From assembly GCF_019083995.1 (NCBI RefSeq), contig NZ_JAHRCU010000010.1:108079-172078 (forward strand): a stretch of DNA of 64,000 bases, written 5' to 3'. The position numbers were made by a program, and so were the translations under genes. Every line of letters starts with the position of its first letter. Position 1 is the first letter of the stretch. Source of the stretch: Roseococcus sp. SDR (GTDB lineage Bacteria; Pseudomonadota; Alphaproteobacteria; Acetobacterales; Acetobacteraceae). This document shows positions 8,287-17,246 of the stretch, one piece after another. The notes below the pieces were generated by a model, which was not told the origin of the DNA, made no database searches, and saw nothing but the letters and a program-made list of their open reading frames with translations.

Positions 8287-9601
8287 CGAAGCCGTCCAGC
8301 TCGCGCCAATCGGGCGGCACGGCGTCACTGACCCGCCCGCCGCGCAGCACCACGCGATCCGATTGCGGGCGCGAGAGCAGCTCCGTCATGTGGCGCGCGC
8401 GAAACAGCACCAGGTCGGCCGGCGCGCCGATGCTGAGCCGACCGGCCTCGATCCCCATCGCATCCGCAGCGTCGGCGGTGACCGCGCGCGGCCAGTCGCC
8501 GAAGGGGTGGTCGAGATGCAGGATGCGCGTGGCCTCGCGATAGACCTCCATCATGTCGAGGTCGCCATAGGCGTAGAACCCATCCCGCGTGTTGTCCGAG
8601 GCGAGCGAGACGGGAACCCCCGCCTTTCGCATCTCATGCACCAGGGTCACGCCCCGCCAGCGCGGCGTGCGGCCGGCCATGCGGTCCTGCAGATACATGT
8701 TGCACATGGGGAGCACGACCACGCGCATCCGCGCTTCGCTCATCAGCGCCAGCGTCTCGCGCTGATGCGCCTCGGGCTGCAGCGTCAGCGCGCAGCAATG
8801 CCCGACCTGGATGCGCCCGGGGAAGCGGCGGCGCAGCGCGGTGGCGGCGATCTCGCGCAGCGCCCGCGCACCGGTCTCGCCGCTCTCATCCACATGCAGG
8901 TCGAGGTCGAGCCCGCGCGCCTCGGCCAGCGCGAAGAAGCGGTCGAGCCGGGGCTGGAAGTCATCGGGGAGGGGTGTGCCGAAACCGCCGGCGAGGCGCG
9001 TCACCATGCCGAGCACGCCGCCCGCTTGCGCCACGAGATCGGCCAGCGCCTCGCCCTCCTCCCCATCGAAGCGTTCCAGCGGCGCGATGGAGCAGAGCTG
9101 CAGCGCGATCCGCCCGGCCCAGGCCTCGCGCAGCCGGGTGAAGAGCGGCCAGCTCATCCGCGCCAGCGGCAGATAGCTGTCCAGATGCGTGCGGATGGCG
9201 ACCGTGCCGTGCGCGTAGGCCGAGCGCAGCGAGAAATCGGCGCGGGCCTCCATCTCGGCCTCGGCCCAATGCGCCGCGCGGTCGGCCATCACGGAACTCA
9301 CCGCACCGGCGAAATCCCCCGTGGGGTTGGGCGCGCGCTGCCAGATATGCCCCTTGTCGAGATGCGTGTGCGCATCCACCAAGCCGGGCCAGAGCTGCCC
9401 GCCCTCCAGGCTTGGTGCATCTGCCGGCGCGGTCCCCGGCGGCGCGATGGCGGCAATGCGCCCGTCCTCCGTCCGCAGATCCAGGCGCACCAGCCCCTCG
9501 CGGTCCACCGGCCCGGGCGGAGCATCCAGCAGGCAGGCGGGCGCGCGGGCATCTCGCAGCCAGAAGCGCGCGCCGTGGATGCGGGCGGCCAGCGGGCTCA
9601 C
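8276..9601 (-). CDS. Cytosine deaminase-like metal-dependent amidohydrolase
   Basis: A 441-residue amidohydrolase of the CodA group. Metal and catalytic motifs are HTHLDKG near residue 98, HVDESGE, GHCCAL and SDNTRDGFY, in the order expected for the TIM barrel, with flanking beta-sandwich segments at both ends. CodA relatives deaminate or hydrolyse cytosine, isoguanine or triazine-like rings; the substrate here is open. The start is GTG at 9601, overlapping the stop of the upstream HpnM-like gene (GTGA), so it is read through from that gene. Confidence 0.82.
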   Translation of the reverse strand: MSPLAARIHGARFWLRDARAPACLLDAPPGPVDREGLVRLDLRTEDGRIAAIAPPGTAPADAPSLEGGQLWPGLVDAHTHLDKGHIWQRAPNPTGDFAGAVSSVMADRAAHWAEAEMEARADFSLRSAYAHGTVAIRTHLDSYLPLARMSWPLFTRLREAWAGRIALQLCSIAPLERFDGEEGEALADLVAQAGGVLGMVTRLAGGFGTPLPDDFQPRLDRFFALAEARGLDLDLHVDESGETGARALREIAATALRRRFPGRIQVGHCCALTLQPEAHQRETLALMSEARMRVVVLPMCNMYLQDRMAGRTPRWRGVTLVHEMRKAGVPVSLASDNTRDGFYAYGDLDMMEVYREATRILHLDHPFGDWPRAVTADAADAMGIEAGRLSIGAPADLVLFRARHMTELLSRPQSDRVVLRGGRVSDAVPPDWRELDGFVRA

Positions 9602-10200
9602 CCGCCCAGCAGCCGCGCTGTCCGCGCCTGCAACTCGCGGGTGACCCGCTCCGCACCCCCCTCGCGGATCAGCGTCGTGAACTCGGCCCGGCGCGAGGCC
9701 AGCTCACTGATCGTCCCGGTCAGGTAGATGTCCACGATGCGCGGCGGATTGCCCCGTAGCAGGTAGGAGAGCAGCACCGGCTCCTGCCCGCCGGTGCGGT
9801 TCAGCGTGGTGCGCACCAGCGCATCGCCATTGGGCTGCACCTGCGTGCCGGTGGTGGTGAAGCTCTCGCCCGAGAATCCGTCGAAGCGGGCCGCATAGGT
9901 GGCGATGGACCACCGCGTGAAGGCCTCGGTCAGCGCCGCCTGCTCCGGCTGCGAGAAGCCGGTCCAGGGAGGGCCGACGGAAATGCGCGTCATCGCCGCG
10001 AGATCAAAGGCCTGGCCCATCACGGGCGCCAGCCGGTCATAGCGCCCGCGCACGCCCAGCCGCTGCGCATCACGCATCACGGCGATGAGCGCGGCGTGGA
10101 AGCGCTCCACCACCTCGGCCGCGGCCGATTGCGCGAGCGCGGCCGACGGGGCGGCCAGGGGGAGGAGCGGAGAGAGCAGCAGGATTCGGCGGGCGATCAT
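9598..10200 (-). CDS. MlaC/HpnM-family phospholipid or hopanoid transport protein
   Basis: A 200-residue protein with a clear signal peptide (ARRILLLSPLLPLAAPSAAL, cleavage after ALAQ), so periplasmic. The body matches the Ttg2D/MlaC fold: the AAAEVVERFHAALIAVMRDA helix, RYDRLAPVMGQAFDLAAMTR, and a C-terminal PPRIVDIYLTGTISELASRR segment. In hopanoid producers this family (HpnM) is linked to lipid or hopanoid movement between membranes. Its place divergent from hpnA supports the HpnM reading. Promoters for both must lie in 10201-10308. Confidence 0.8.
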   Translation of the reverse strand: MIARRILLLSPLLPLAAPSAALAQSAAAEVVERFHAALIAVMRDAQRLGVRGRYDRLAPVMGQAFDLAAMTRISVGPPWTGFSQPEQAALTEAFTRWSIATYAARFDGFSGESFTTTGTQVQPNGDALVRTTLNRTGGQEPVLLSYLLRGNPPRIVDIYLTGTISELASRRAEFTTLIREGGAERVTRELQARTARLLGG

Positions 10201-10308
10201 GCGCGCCCTATAGCCCTTCGGGCGGGCAGGCGGAATTCGGCGGCATTTCGAGCCGATTTCGTAACGAACGCCCCTGGACCACAAGCGTCACCTCGGCCAC
10301 AAGGCCGC

Positions 10309-11307
10309 ATGCCGCCCACCACCATCCTGCTGACCGGCGCCACCGGCTTCCTCGGCGCCTCCCTCGCCCGCGCCCTGCTGGCCCAGGGCCATGCGGTCCG
10401 CGCCCTGGTCCGTCCGCAGGCGCCGCGCCGCGGCCTGGAAGGGCTCGACATCTCCTATGCGCTCGGCACGGTGACGGACCAGAAGAGCCTGATCTACGCC
10501 ATGGCCGGTGTCGGTGGCGTCATCCATGCGGCGGCGGATTACCGCATCTTCGTCCCCAACCCGGGCAAGATGCGCGAGACCAACGTGATCGGCACCGCCG
10601 CCGTGATGCAGGCGGCACTCGAGGCCGGCGTGCCGCGCATCGTCCATGTCTCCTCCGTCGCGACGCTGCGCCCGCGCCCCGACGGCACCCCGGCCACGGA
10701 GGAGGACTGGGCCATGCCGGAGGAGGCGATCGGCCCCTACAAGCAGAGCAAGACCGAGGCCGAGCGCGTGGTGGAGGCGATGGTGGAGCGCGCCAACCTC
10801 CCTGCCGTCATCGTGAACCCCTCCACCCCGATCGGCCCCTACGACGTGAAGCCGACGCCGACCGGCCGCGTGATCCTGGAAGCCGCACTCGGCCGCATGC
10901 CGGCCTATGTCGAGACCGGCCTCAACCTCGTCCATGTCGCCGATTGCGCGGCCGGCGTGGTGGCTGCGCTGGACCACGGCACGCCCGGCGAACGGCACAT
11001 ATTGGGTGGCCAGGATGTGAGCCTGGCCGAGATGCTGCGCTTCATCGCCGCCGAACGCGGCCACCGCCCGCCGATCCGCCTGCCGCGCGCGCCGCTTTTC
11101 CCGCTCGCCTGGATGGCCGAGACGATGGCCCGCTTCACCGGCAAGGAGCCGATGCTGACGCTGGACGGCCTGCGCATGGCCGGCCACCACATGTTCTTCT
11201 CCTCCGCCAAGGCGCAGCGCGTGCTGGGCTTCACCGCGCGCCCCTGGCAGGAGGGCGTGCGCGACGCCATCGCCTGGTTCGAGCAGGCGGGGATGCTGAA
11301 GAAGTGA
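10309..11307 (+). CDS. hpnA: Hopanoid-associated sugar epimerase HpnA
   Basis: A 332-residue extended SDR/NAD-dependent epimerase. The Rossmann motif GATGFLG is at residues ~9-15, and the active site YKQSK is near residue 144 after a VHVSSVATL strand. HpnA belongs to the pathway that adds C5 or sugar units to hopanoids; its exact reaction is less well defined than that of squalene cyclase. Assignment as HpnA rather than a generic epimerase rests on the adjacent hpnB and shc genes. It overlaps hpnB by four bases. Confidence 0.88.
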   Translation: MPPTTILLTGATGFLGASLARALLAQGHAVRALVRPQAPRRGLEGLDISYALGTVTDQKSLIYAMAGVGGVIHAAADYRIFVPNPGKMRETNVIGTAAVMQAALEAGVPRIVHVSSVATLRPRPDGTPATEEDWAMPEEAIGPYKQSKTEAERVVEAMVERANLPAVIVNPSTPIGPYDVKPTPTGRVILEAALGRMPAYVETGLNLVHVADCAAGVVAALDHGTPGERHILGGQDVSLAEMLRFIAAERGHRPPIRLPRAPLFPLAWMAETMARFTGKEPMLTLDGLRMAGHHMFFSSAKAQRVLGFTARPWQEGVRDAIAWFEQAGMLKK

Positions 11308-12425
11308 TCTGGCTGGCGCTCGCCGCCTGCCTCTCCTGGGCCGTCCTGCTCTTCGGGCGCGGCATGTTCTGGCGCGCCCGCGACGATGACCGCGACGCCG
11401 CCGACCTTCCCGAGCCAGAGCGCTGGCCCGAGGTGCAGGTCATCATCCCCGCGCGCGACGAGGCTGAAACCATTGGCGCGACGGTGCGAAGTCTTGCCAT
11501 GCAGGATTATCCCGGACGCTTCTCCATCCTCGTCGTGAATGATCGCAGCACGGACCACACCGGCGCCCTGGCCCGCGCCGCCGGCGCCGAGGTGCTGGAC
11601 GGGCAGGGCCGCGCTCCGGGATGGTCGGGCAAGCTCTACGCGCTTCAGCAGGGGCTCCAGGCCGTGTCCGGGCGCAGCCACGAATTCCTGCTGTTCACCG
11701 ATGCCGACATCGTCCATGCGCCGGACAGCCTGCGCCGCCTCGTCCAGCGGGCCGAGGCCGGTTGCCTGGACCTCGTCTCCCTCATGGCCCGCCTGCGCTG
11801 CGAAAGTGCCGCGGAGCGCTGGACCATCCCCGCCTTCGTCTTCTTTTTCCAGATGCTCTACCCCTTCCGCTGGTCGAACGACCCCGCGGCCCGCACGGCG
11901 GCCGCGGCCGGCGGCTGCGTGCTGCTGCGGCGCGAGCCCTTCGAGGCCCGCGGCGGCCTGGCCCCCATCCGCGGCCGGATCATCGATGACTGCGCCCTGG
12001 CGGGGCTGATGAAGCGCGGCGGCTCGCCCATCTGGCTCGGCCTGACGGAGCGCGTCCGCTCGCTCCGCAGCTACGATGACCTCGGCACCATCCGCGCCAT
12101 GGTGGCGCGCACCGCCTATGCGCAACTCGGCTACAACCCCGCCCTGCTGCTGGGCATGGTGCTCGCCATGGGGCTGGTGTTCCTGGCGCCCCCGCTGCTT
12201 GCAATCTTCGCGACGGGGGCGGCGAAATGGCTGGGTCTTGCGGCCTGGTGCGCCATGGTTCTGGCCTTCGCCCCCATGCTGCGCCGTTATGGCCTGGCGG
12301 CCGAGCGCGCCATCGCCCTGCCGCTGATCGCCGCGGTCTACCTGCTCTTCACCCTCGATTCCGCCTGGGCCGAATGGCGGGGCCGGGGCGGCTTCTGGAA
12401 GGGCGAGGCCTTGTCGCGCGAATGA
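11304..12425 (+). CDS. hpnB: Hopanoid-associated glycosyltransferase HpnB
   Basis: A 373-residue membrane-anchored GT2 glycosyltransferase. An N-terminal hydrophobic anchor is followed by VQVIIPARDEAETIGATVRS, a VVNDRSTDHT nucleotide-binding strand, and the FTDADIVH metal-binding (DxD-like) motif. A GRAPGWSGKLYAL segment typical of HpnB-like enzymes is present. Two or three transmembrane segments close the protein after residue ~290. The start is GTG at 11304, overlapping the hpnA stop. It would transfer a sugar to a hopanoid side chain at the inner membrane. Confidence 0.88.
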   Translation: MIWLALAACLSWAVLLFGRGMFWRARDDDRDAADLPEPERWPEVQVIIPARDEAETIGATVRSLAMQDYPGRFSILVVNDRSTDHTGALARAAGAEVLDGQGRAPGWSGKLYALQQGLQAVSGRSHEFLLFTDADIVHAPDSLRRLVQRAEAGCLDLVSLMARLRCESAAERWTIPAFVFFFQMLYPFRWSNDPAARTAAAAGGCVLLRREPFEARGGLAPIRGRIIDDCALAGLMKRGGSPIWLGLTERVRSLRSYDDLGTIRAMVARTAYAQLGYNPALLLGMVLAMGLVFLAPPLLAIFATGAAKWLGLAAWCAMVLAFAPMLRRYGLAAERAIALPLIAAVYLLFTLDSAWAEWRGRGGFWKGEALSRE

Positions 12426-12450
12426 AGACAGGGCAACACACGCGCTTCCA

Positions 12451-12488
12451 CCCTTCCGGCATGGGGCTGAAATGCCCTATCGGAAGGG
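12451..12488 (+). promoter_or_regulatory. RNA hairpin between hpnB and shc
   Basis: A two-part stem sits ~50 bases before the chosen shc start. CCCTTCC (12451-12457) pairs with GGAAGGG (12482-12488), and the inner GGCAT (12458-12462) pairs with ATGCC (12472-12476); the bases 12477-12481 bulge. There is no U-tract after it, so it is not a standard terminator. It may pause transcription or protect mRNA between the two genes. Confidence 0.45.
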
Positions 12489-12540
12489 TCGAGAGATTCG
12501 ACTCCGGACCAGGGGTGAGGGGTATCGCCACTTGAACATC

Positions 12541-14556
12541 ATGCCGAACCTGACAGCGGGGGCGCATCCGCACCCGCATGCAGGGCATGACGGTCAGGCG
12601 AACGATCCGCTGGACAGGGCGGTCGCCGCCGCCGCGCGCCACCTCCTCGCCCGCCAGCGGCCCGACGGCCATTGGGTCTTCGAACTCGAGGCGGATGCCA
12701 CCATCCCCTCCGAATACCTGATGCTGCATCACTTCTTCGGCCATGTTCAGCCGGAGAAGGAGGCGCGGATCGGCCGCTACCTCCGCCGCATCCAGGCCGA
12801 GCAGCGCGCGAACACGGGCGGCGGCTGGCCCCTCTTCCATGGCGGCCCGCTCGACATCTCCTGCTCGGTGAAGGCCTACCTGGCGCTCCGTCTGATCGGT
12901 GACGCGCCCGACGCCCCGCATATGACCGAGGCGCGTGAGGCGATCCTCGCCGCCGGCGGGGCCGAGCGCAGCAATGTCTTCACCCGTGCGGCGCTGGCGC
13001 TGTTCGGCGCGGTGCCCTGGCGCGCCGTGCCGATGATGCCGCCTGAGATCATGCTGCTGCCGCGCTGGTTCCCCTTCCATGTCAGCAAGATCAGCTACTG
13101 GGCGCGCACCGTCCTCGTCCCGCTGACCGTCGTCATGGCCCGCCGCCCGGAAGCGCAGAACCCGCGTGGCGTCACCATCGACGAATTGTTCCGCACGCCG
13201 CCCGAGCAGGTGAAGGACTGGCCCGGCGGCGCCCACCAGGCCGAGCCCTGGGCCTCGCTCTTCAAGGCGCTGGATGGCGCGCTGCACCGCGCCCGCATGC
13301 TCTTCCCGCGCAATCACCGCGCCCGCGCCGAGGAGGCCTGCGAGCGCTTCGTGACCGAGCGCCTGAACGGCGAGGACGGGTTGGGCGCCATCTACCCCGC
13401 CATGGCCAATGCCGTCCTCATGTATCACTGCCTGGGTGTCGCGCAGGATGACCCGCGCATGCTCACCGCCTGGGCCGCCATCGAGAAGCTGGTCGAGGAA
13501 CGTGCCGGCACGGACGAAACCTACGTCCAGCCCTGCCTCTCGCCCGTCTGGGACACGGCGCTCGTCAGCCACGCCCTGCTGGAAGCGGGCGGCGAGGTGG
13601 AGCGCGAGGCCGTGGGCCGCGGCCTCAACTGGCTCCTCTCCAAGGAAATCCGCGACGTGCGCGGCGACTGGGCCTGGAAGCGCCCCGACCTCCAGCCCGG
13701 CGGCTGGGCCTTCCAGTACGAGAACGCGCACTACCCAGACGTGGATGACACCGCCGTGGTCGTGCTGGCGATGGACCGCTACCGCGCCGCCGCACCCACC
13801 GACACGGGCCTGGACGGCGCGATCCAGCGTGCCACGGACTGGACGGTGGGCATGCAGTCGCGCGGCGGCGGCTGGGGCGCCTTCGACGCCGACAACACCT
13901 TCCACTACCTGAATCACATCCCCTTCGCCGACCATGGCGCGCTGCTCGACCCGCCGACGGCCGATGTCTCGGGCCGCTGCCTCGCCATGCTGGCGCAGCT
14001 GGGCCGCGGCGAGGACGCCGCTTCCAAGGCCGCCATCGAATACCTGCTGCGCGAGCAGGAGGCCGATGGCTCCTGGTATGGCCGCTGGGGCGTGAATTAC
14101 ATCTACGGCACCTGGTCGGCCGTCACCGCGCTGAACGCCGCCGGCCTGCCGCCCGAGCATGACGCGATGCGCCGCGCCGTCGCCTGGCTGCTCAAGACCC
14201 AGAACCCCGATGGCGGCTGGGGCGAGGATGGCATGAGCTACCCCGCCCGTGGCGGCACCCGCCCCGATCCGCGCCAGCCCGCCCCCTCCTCGGCCAGCCA
14301 GACCGCCTGGGGCATGCTGGCCCTGATGGCATGCGGCGAGGCCGGGCACGAGGCGGTCAGCCGCGCCGCCGCCTGGCTCATGCAGCACCAGAAGGAAGAC
14401 GGCGACTGGCCGGAAGAGGACTATACGGGCACCGGCTTCCCGCGCGTCTTCTACCTCCGCTACCACGGCTACCGGCGGATCTTTCCGCTCTGGGCGCTGG
14501 CGCGGCTGCGGAACCTGCGCGCGTCGAACACGCGCAGGGTCAGCTACGGACTTTGA
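12541..14556 (+). CDS. shc: Squalene-hopene cyclase
   Basis: A 671-residue class II triterpene cyclase that turns squalene into hopene and diplopterol at the membrane. The catalytic acid motif is present as DVDDT in HYPDVDDTAVVVLAM. Several QW-type repeats are visible (for example QSRGGGWGAFDADN and KTQNPDGGWGEDG), and the C-terminal FYLRYHGYRRIFPLWALAR segment is typical. I chose the ATG at 12541 because the length then matches the family; the ATG at 12472 would add 23 unusual residues. Synthesis genes for squalene (hpnCDE) are not in this window. Confidence 0.96.
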   Translation: MPNLTAGAHPHPHAGHDGQANDPLDRAVAAAARHLLARQRPDGHWVFELEADATIPSEYLMLHHFFGHVQPEKEARIGRYLRRIQAEQRANTGGGWPLFHGGPLDISCSVKAYLALRLIGDAPDAPHMTEAREAILAAGGAERSNVFTRAALALFGAVPWRAVPMMPPEIMLLPRWFPFHVSKISYWARTVLVPLTVVMARRPEAQNPRGVTIDELFRTPPEQVKDWPGGAHQAEPWASLFKALDGALHRARMLFPRNHRARAEEACERFVTERLNGEDGLGAIYPAMANAVLMYHCLGVAQDDPRMLTAWAAIEKLVEERAGTDETYVQPCLSPVWDTALVSHALLEAGGEVEREAVGRGLNWLLSKEIRDVRGDWAWKRPDLQPGGWAFQYENAHYPDVDDTAVVVLAMDRYRAAAPTDTGLDGAIQRATDWTVGMQSRGGGWGAFDADNTFHYLNHIPFADHGALLDPPTADVSGRCLAMLAQLGRGEDAASKAAIEYLLREQEADGSWYGRWGVNYIYGTWSAVTALNAAGLPPEHDAMRRAVAWLLKTQNPDGGWGEDGMSYPARGGTRPDPRQPAPSSASQTAWGMLALMACGEAGHEAVSRAAAWLMQHQKEDGDWPEEDYTGTGFPRVFYLRYHGYRRIFPLWALARLRNLRASNTRRVSYGL

Positions 14557-14561
14557 GAAAC

Positions 14562-14607
14562 CGAGGGGCTCCGCCCCTCGACCCCGGCAAGAACCTCAGG
14601 TTCTTGC
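14562..14607. repeat. REP-like double hairpin after shc
   Basis: CGAGGGGC-TCC-GCCCCTCG (14562-14580) is followed by a near-continuous palindrome, GCAAGAACCT-C-AGGTTCTTGC (14587-14607). The layout (G/C hairpin, short CCCC spacer, mixed hairpin) is the same as each half of the element at 1508-1622, though the second arm differs in sequence. It lies 5 bases after the shc stop and could serve as terminator or mRNA 3' end. Confidence 0.65.
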
Positions 14608-14619
14608 ATCTCCGACCGG

Positions 14620-15801
14620 ATGGCCATGAACCCCCAGGATGTCATCATCATCGGCGCCGGTGCCGCAGGCCTCATGGCCGCCATCCGCGCGGGGCAGCGC
14701 GGGCGGCGCGTGCTGCTGCTCGACCATGCCGAGGCGCCGGGGAAGAAGATCCTCATCTCCGGCGGCGGGCGCTGCAACTTCACCAACCGCGATATCCGCC
14801 CCGAGCGCTTCCTCTCCGCCAACCCGGCCTTCGCCCGCTCGGCCCTCTCGCGCTACACGTCGCGCGACTTCCTCGCCCTCATCGAAAAACACCGCATCGC
14901 CTGGCACGAGAAGACGCTCGGCCAGCTCTTCTGCGACGGCTCGGCCCGCCAGGTGGTGGCCATGCTGCTGGCGGAAGCCGAGGCGGTGGGCGTGGAACTG
15001 CGCCTCGAAACGCGCGTCACCGACATCACCCGCGGCACGGAGTTCACCGTCACCACCGATCGCGGCGCCGTCTCCGCGCCCTCGCTCGTGCTCGCCACCG
15101 GCGGCCTCTCCATCCCCAAGATGGGCGCGACGGGTTTCGCCTATGACGTGGCCAGGCGCTTCGGCCTCGGCCTTGTGGAGCGCCGCCCCGGCCTCGTCCC
15201 CTTCGCCTTCGGCGGCGAGGAACTGGCGCTGATGCAGCCGCTGGCCGGCGTCTCGCTGCCCATTCTCGCGAAGGCGGGCGCGGCAAAATTCCCCGAGGCG
15301 ATGCTCTTCACCCATCGCGGCCTCTCCGGCCCCGCCATCCTGCAGATCAGCTCCTACTGGCACCCCGGCGAGCCCATCACGCTCGACCTTCTGCCCGGCC
15401 AGGACGCGGTGGGCTTGCTGCTGGCGGCCAAGCGCGCCCGCCCCAAGGCCGAGCCCCGCACGGCGCTGGGTGACCTCCTGCCCGCGCGCCTCGCCCAGGC
15501 GCTGGCCGAGCGGCATCTGCCGGGCCAGCGCATGGCCGACCTCCAGGACCGCGCGCTGATCAGCCTCGCCAACCTGCTGAAATCCTGGCGCCTCATCCCC
15601 GCGACGACCGAGGGCTACGCCAAGGCCGAGGTCACGCTGGGCGGCGTGGACACGGCCGCCCTCTCGCAGCAGACGATGATGGCGAAATCGGTTCCCGGCC
15701 TCTTCGTCGTGGGCGAGGCGGTCGACGTCACCGGCTGGCTTGGCGGCTATAATTTCCAATGGGCCTGGGCGAGCGGCTGGGCGGCGGGCGAGGCCGCCTG
15801 A
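14620..15801 (+). CDS. HI0933-family NAD(P)/FAD-dependent oxidoreductase
   Basis: A 393-residue flavoprotein. The N-terminal FAD motif is DVIIIGAGAAGLMAA, the family signature GKKILISGGGRCNFTN follows near residue 45, and the C-terminal GEAVDVTGWLGGYNFQWAWA segment closes the FAD site. These features define the HI0933/BaiN group, whose cellular role is mostly unknown. ATG codons at 14620 and 14626 are both possible. It is downstream of shc but separated by a hairpin element, so a shared function with hopanoids is not implied. Confidence 0.9.
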   Translation: MAMNPQDVIIIGAGAAGLMAAIRAGQRGRRVLLLDHAEAPGKKILISGGGRCNFTNRDIRPERFLSANPAFARSALSRYTSRDFLALIEKHRIAWHEKTLGQLFCDGSARQVVAMLLAEAEAVGVELRLETRVTDITRGTEFTVTTDRGAVSAPSLVLATGGLSIPKMGATGFAYDVARRFGLGLVERRPGLVPFAFGGEELALMQPLAGVSLPILAKAGAAKFPEAMLFTHRGLSGPAILQISSYWHPGEPITLDLLPGQDAVGLLLAAKRARPKAEPRTALGDLLPARLAQALAERHLPGQRMADLQDRALISLANLLKSWRLIPATTEGYAKAEVTLGGVDTAALSQQTMMAKSVPGLFVVGEAVDVTGWLGGYNFQWAWASGWAAGEAA

Positions 15802-15807
15802 GGCGCC

Positions 15808-16248
15808 TCACATCTGCTTCACGCCCTTGAGGTAGAGGTTCACGACGCTGGCATCGCTCGGGAAATGCTCGGGCGCCACGGGCGTGAGCTGCGCCTGGAT
15901 GCAGAGCCATCGCCCGCCCTCGCGCAGATAGGTGTCGGTATAGGCGGTCATGCCGCTGGTCTCGCGGCCGCCCTCGCGCATCACCCATTTGTTGGTGGCG
16001 CGCACCAGCGCGACATCGCAAAGCACGGTGATCTGCTCATCGCGCGTGTCCCAGTGCAGATAGACCTCCGGATCGAAGCCGGTGGCCCAGCCGACCAGGT
16101 AATCCGCCCGGTTGATGCGCCGGCCGCTGCTGGAGATGCAGAGGAAGGCCGGGTGCAGGATGGCATCGTGCCCGGTGACGTCATTGGTCACGAAATTGTG
16201 GATGAAGCGTGCATTGAGGGCGCGCAGTTCGTCGAGGGCCTCTGGCAT
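15808..16248 (-). CDS. NTF2-like (SnoaL/DUF4440-type) small protein
   Basis: A 146-residue protein with the cone-shaped NTF2-like pattern. An N-terminal helix (ALDELRALNARFIHNFVTND) is followed by a strand-rich body with alternating hydrophobics and Trp residues (LHWDTRDEQITVLCDVALVR, GRWLCIQAQLTPV). Such proteins may be enzymes or ligand-binding scaffolds; no catalytic residue set is clear. It lies 11 bases after an XRE-type regulator on the same strand and is probably its co-transcribed partner. Confidence 0.75.
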   Translation of the reverse strand: MPEALDELRALNARFIHNFVTNDVTGHDAILHPAFLCISSSGRRINRADYLVGWATGFDPEVYLHWDTRDEQITVLCDVALVRATNKWVMREGGRETSGMTAYTDTYLREGGRWLCIQAQLTPVAPEHFPSDASVVNLYLKGVKQM

Positions 16249-16259
16249 GGCGGTCTCCG

Positions 16260-17048
16260 TCACGGGGTCTGGGCATGGGCGGCCGTGGCATCGTCGGCCG
16301 GGTAGAAGCATTCGATCTTCAGCTGCTGCAGCGCCGCGTCCTGCGGCATGGCAAAGGTGGTGAAGGTCGAGAAGTAGTTGAGCCGCAGCTCGCCCAGGGC
16401 GAGCTTGAGCGTGGCCACGGGGCCGCTGCCGGGGGCTGCCGCGCCGGCCGGCAGGTCCGGATAGGCCTGCAGCTCCGCCAGCAGCCGGGCCGCCGCCGCG
16501 CCGCCCTGCGCGGCCTCGCGCAGCAGGATCTGCAGCATGTGGCCCGCGAATTCCGCCCAGTTCGCGATGAAGGGCCGCAGCCCGCGCGGGTGGAAGACCA
16601 CATGCATGGCATTGCCGCGGTGCCGCTCCTCCATCGCATAGGCGGCCTGGAAGGGCGCGAAGACGCGCCCCGCCGCGGCGTTGCGCAGCCGGATCTCCCA
16701 GCCGCCATCCAGCACCAGGCCAGGATGCGGCTCCTGCTGGCGCAGGATGAAGTCCAGCGCCTGGCGCACATGCTGGAAGCCGGTGGAATCCAGGTCCTGC
16801 GGCGGGAAAGGGGGCGCGTAGCCCGCAGCCCCATGCAACGTGTTCTGCGCATCCAGTGGCAGGTCGAGGCTGGCGCCCAGCAGCCGCACCATCTCCCGGC
16901 TTGGCGCCGCGCGGCCATTCTCCAGATAGGAGAGGTGTCGCGCGGAGATGCCCGCCTCCAGCGCCAGCTCGAGCTGGCTGAGGCGCCGAAGCTGGCGCCA
17001 ATGGCGCAGGAGCGGGCCGAAGGGCGCGGCGGGGCGGGGGCGGGTCAC
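16260..17048 (-). CDS. XRE-family regulator with MmyB-like ligand-binding domain
   Basis: A 262-residue regulator starting with GTG at 17048. The helix-turn-helix occupies residues ~15-70 (RRLSQLELALEAGISARHLS, then YLENGRAAPSREMVRLL). The rest matches the MmyB-type PAS-like domain, with GLVLDGGWEIRLRNAAAGRV, WAEFAGHMLQILLRE and the terminal LNYFSTFTTFAMPQDAALQQ segment. These regulators often control an adjacent oxidoreductase or small hydrolase; here the NTF2-like gene is the nearest candidate. Confidence 0.88.
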   Translation of the reverse strand: MTRPRPAAPFGPLLRHWRQLRRLSQLELALEAGISARHLSYLENGRAAPSREMVRLLGASLDLPLDAQNTLHGAAGYAPPFPPQDLDSTGFQHVRQALDFILRQQEPHPGLVLDGGWEIRLRNAAAGRVFAPFQAAYAMEERHRGNAMHVVFHPRGLRPFIANWAEFAGHMLQILLREAAQGGAAAARLLAELQAYPDLPAGAAAPGSGPVATLKLALGELRLNYFSTFTTFAMPQDAALQQLKIECFYPADDATAAHAQTP

Positions 17049-17111
17049 ATGGCCAGACTAGCGGGGGCGGACCGGCTCGCAATGACGTCGGAGGTCATGC
17101 GCGAAAGGATG

Positions 17112-17198
17112 TGGTGCGGGCGGTCGGAATCGAACCGACACTCTGTCACCAGAACCGGATTTTGAGTCCGGCGCGTCTACCAGTTCCACCACGCCCGC
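17112..17198 (-). tRNA. tRNA-Leu (anticodon CAA)
   Basis: Read on the minus strand, the acceptor GCGGGCG pairs with CGCCCGC and is followed by discriminator A and an encoded CCA (17112-17114). The anticodon arm is CCGGA-CTCAAAA-TCCGG, giving anticodon CAA, which reads UUG. The T-arm is GTCGG-TTCGATT-CCGAC. A long variable arm (TCTG/CAGA) marks it as class II, as expected for leucine. Confidence 0.97.
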
Positions 17199-17246
17199 AT
17201 GTCGCCAGTCCTACACGCCGGGGCGGCGCGCTTCAACACCCCAAGG

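Noticed and set aside
12472..12540. Upstream ATG for squalene-hopene cyclase
   Set aside because: It would add 23 residues not seen in the family; the ATG at 12541 gives the normal length.
17112..17198. tRNA-Leu as an integration site for a mobile element
   Set aside because: No integrase, no direct repeat of the tRNA 3' end and no change in composition is seen on either side.
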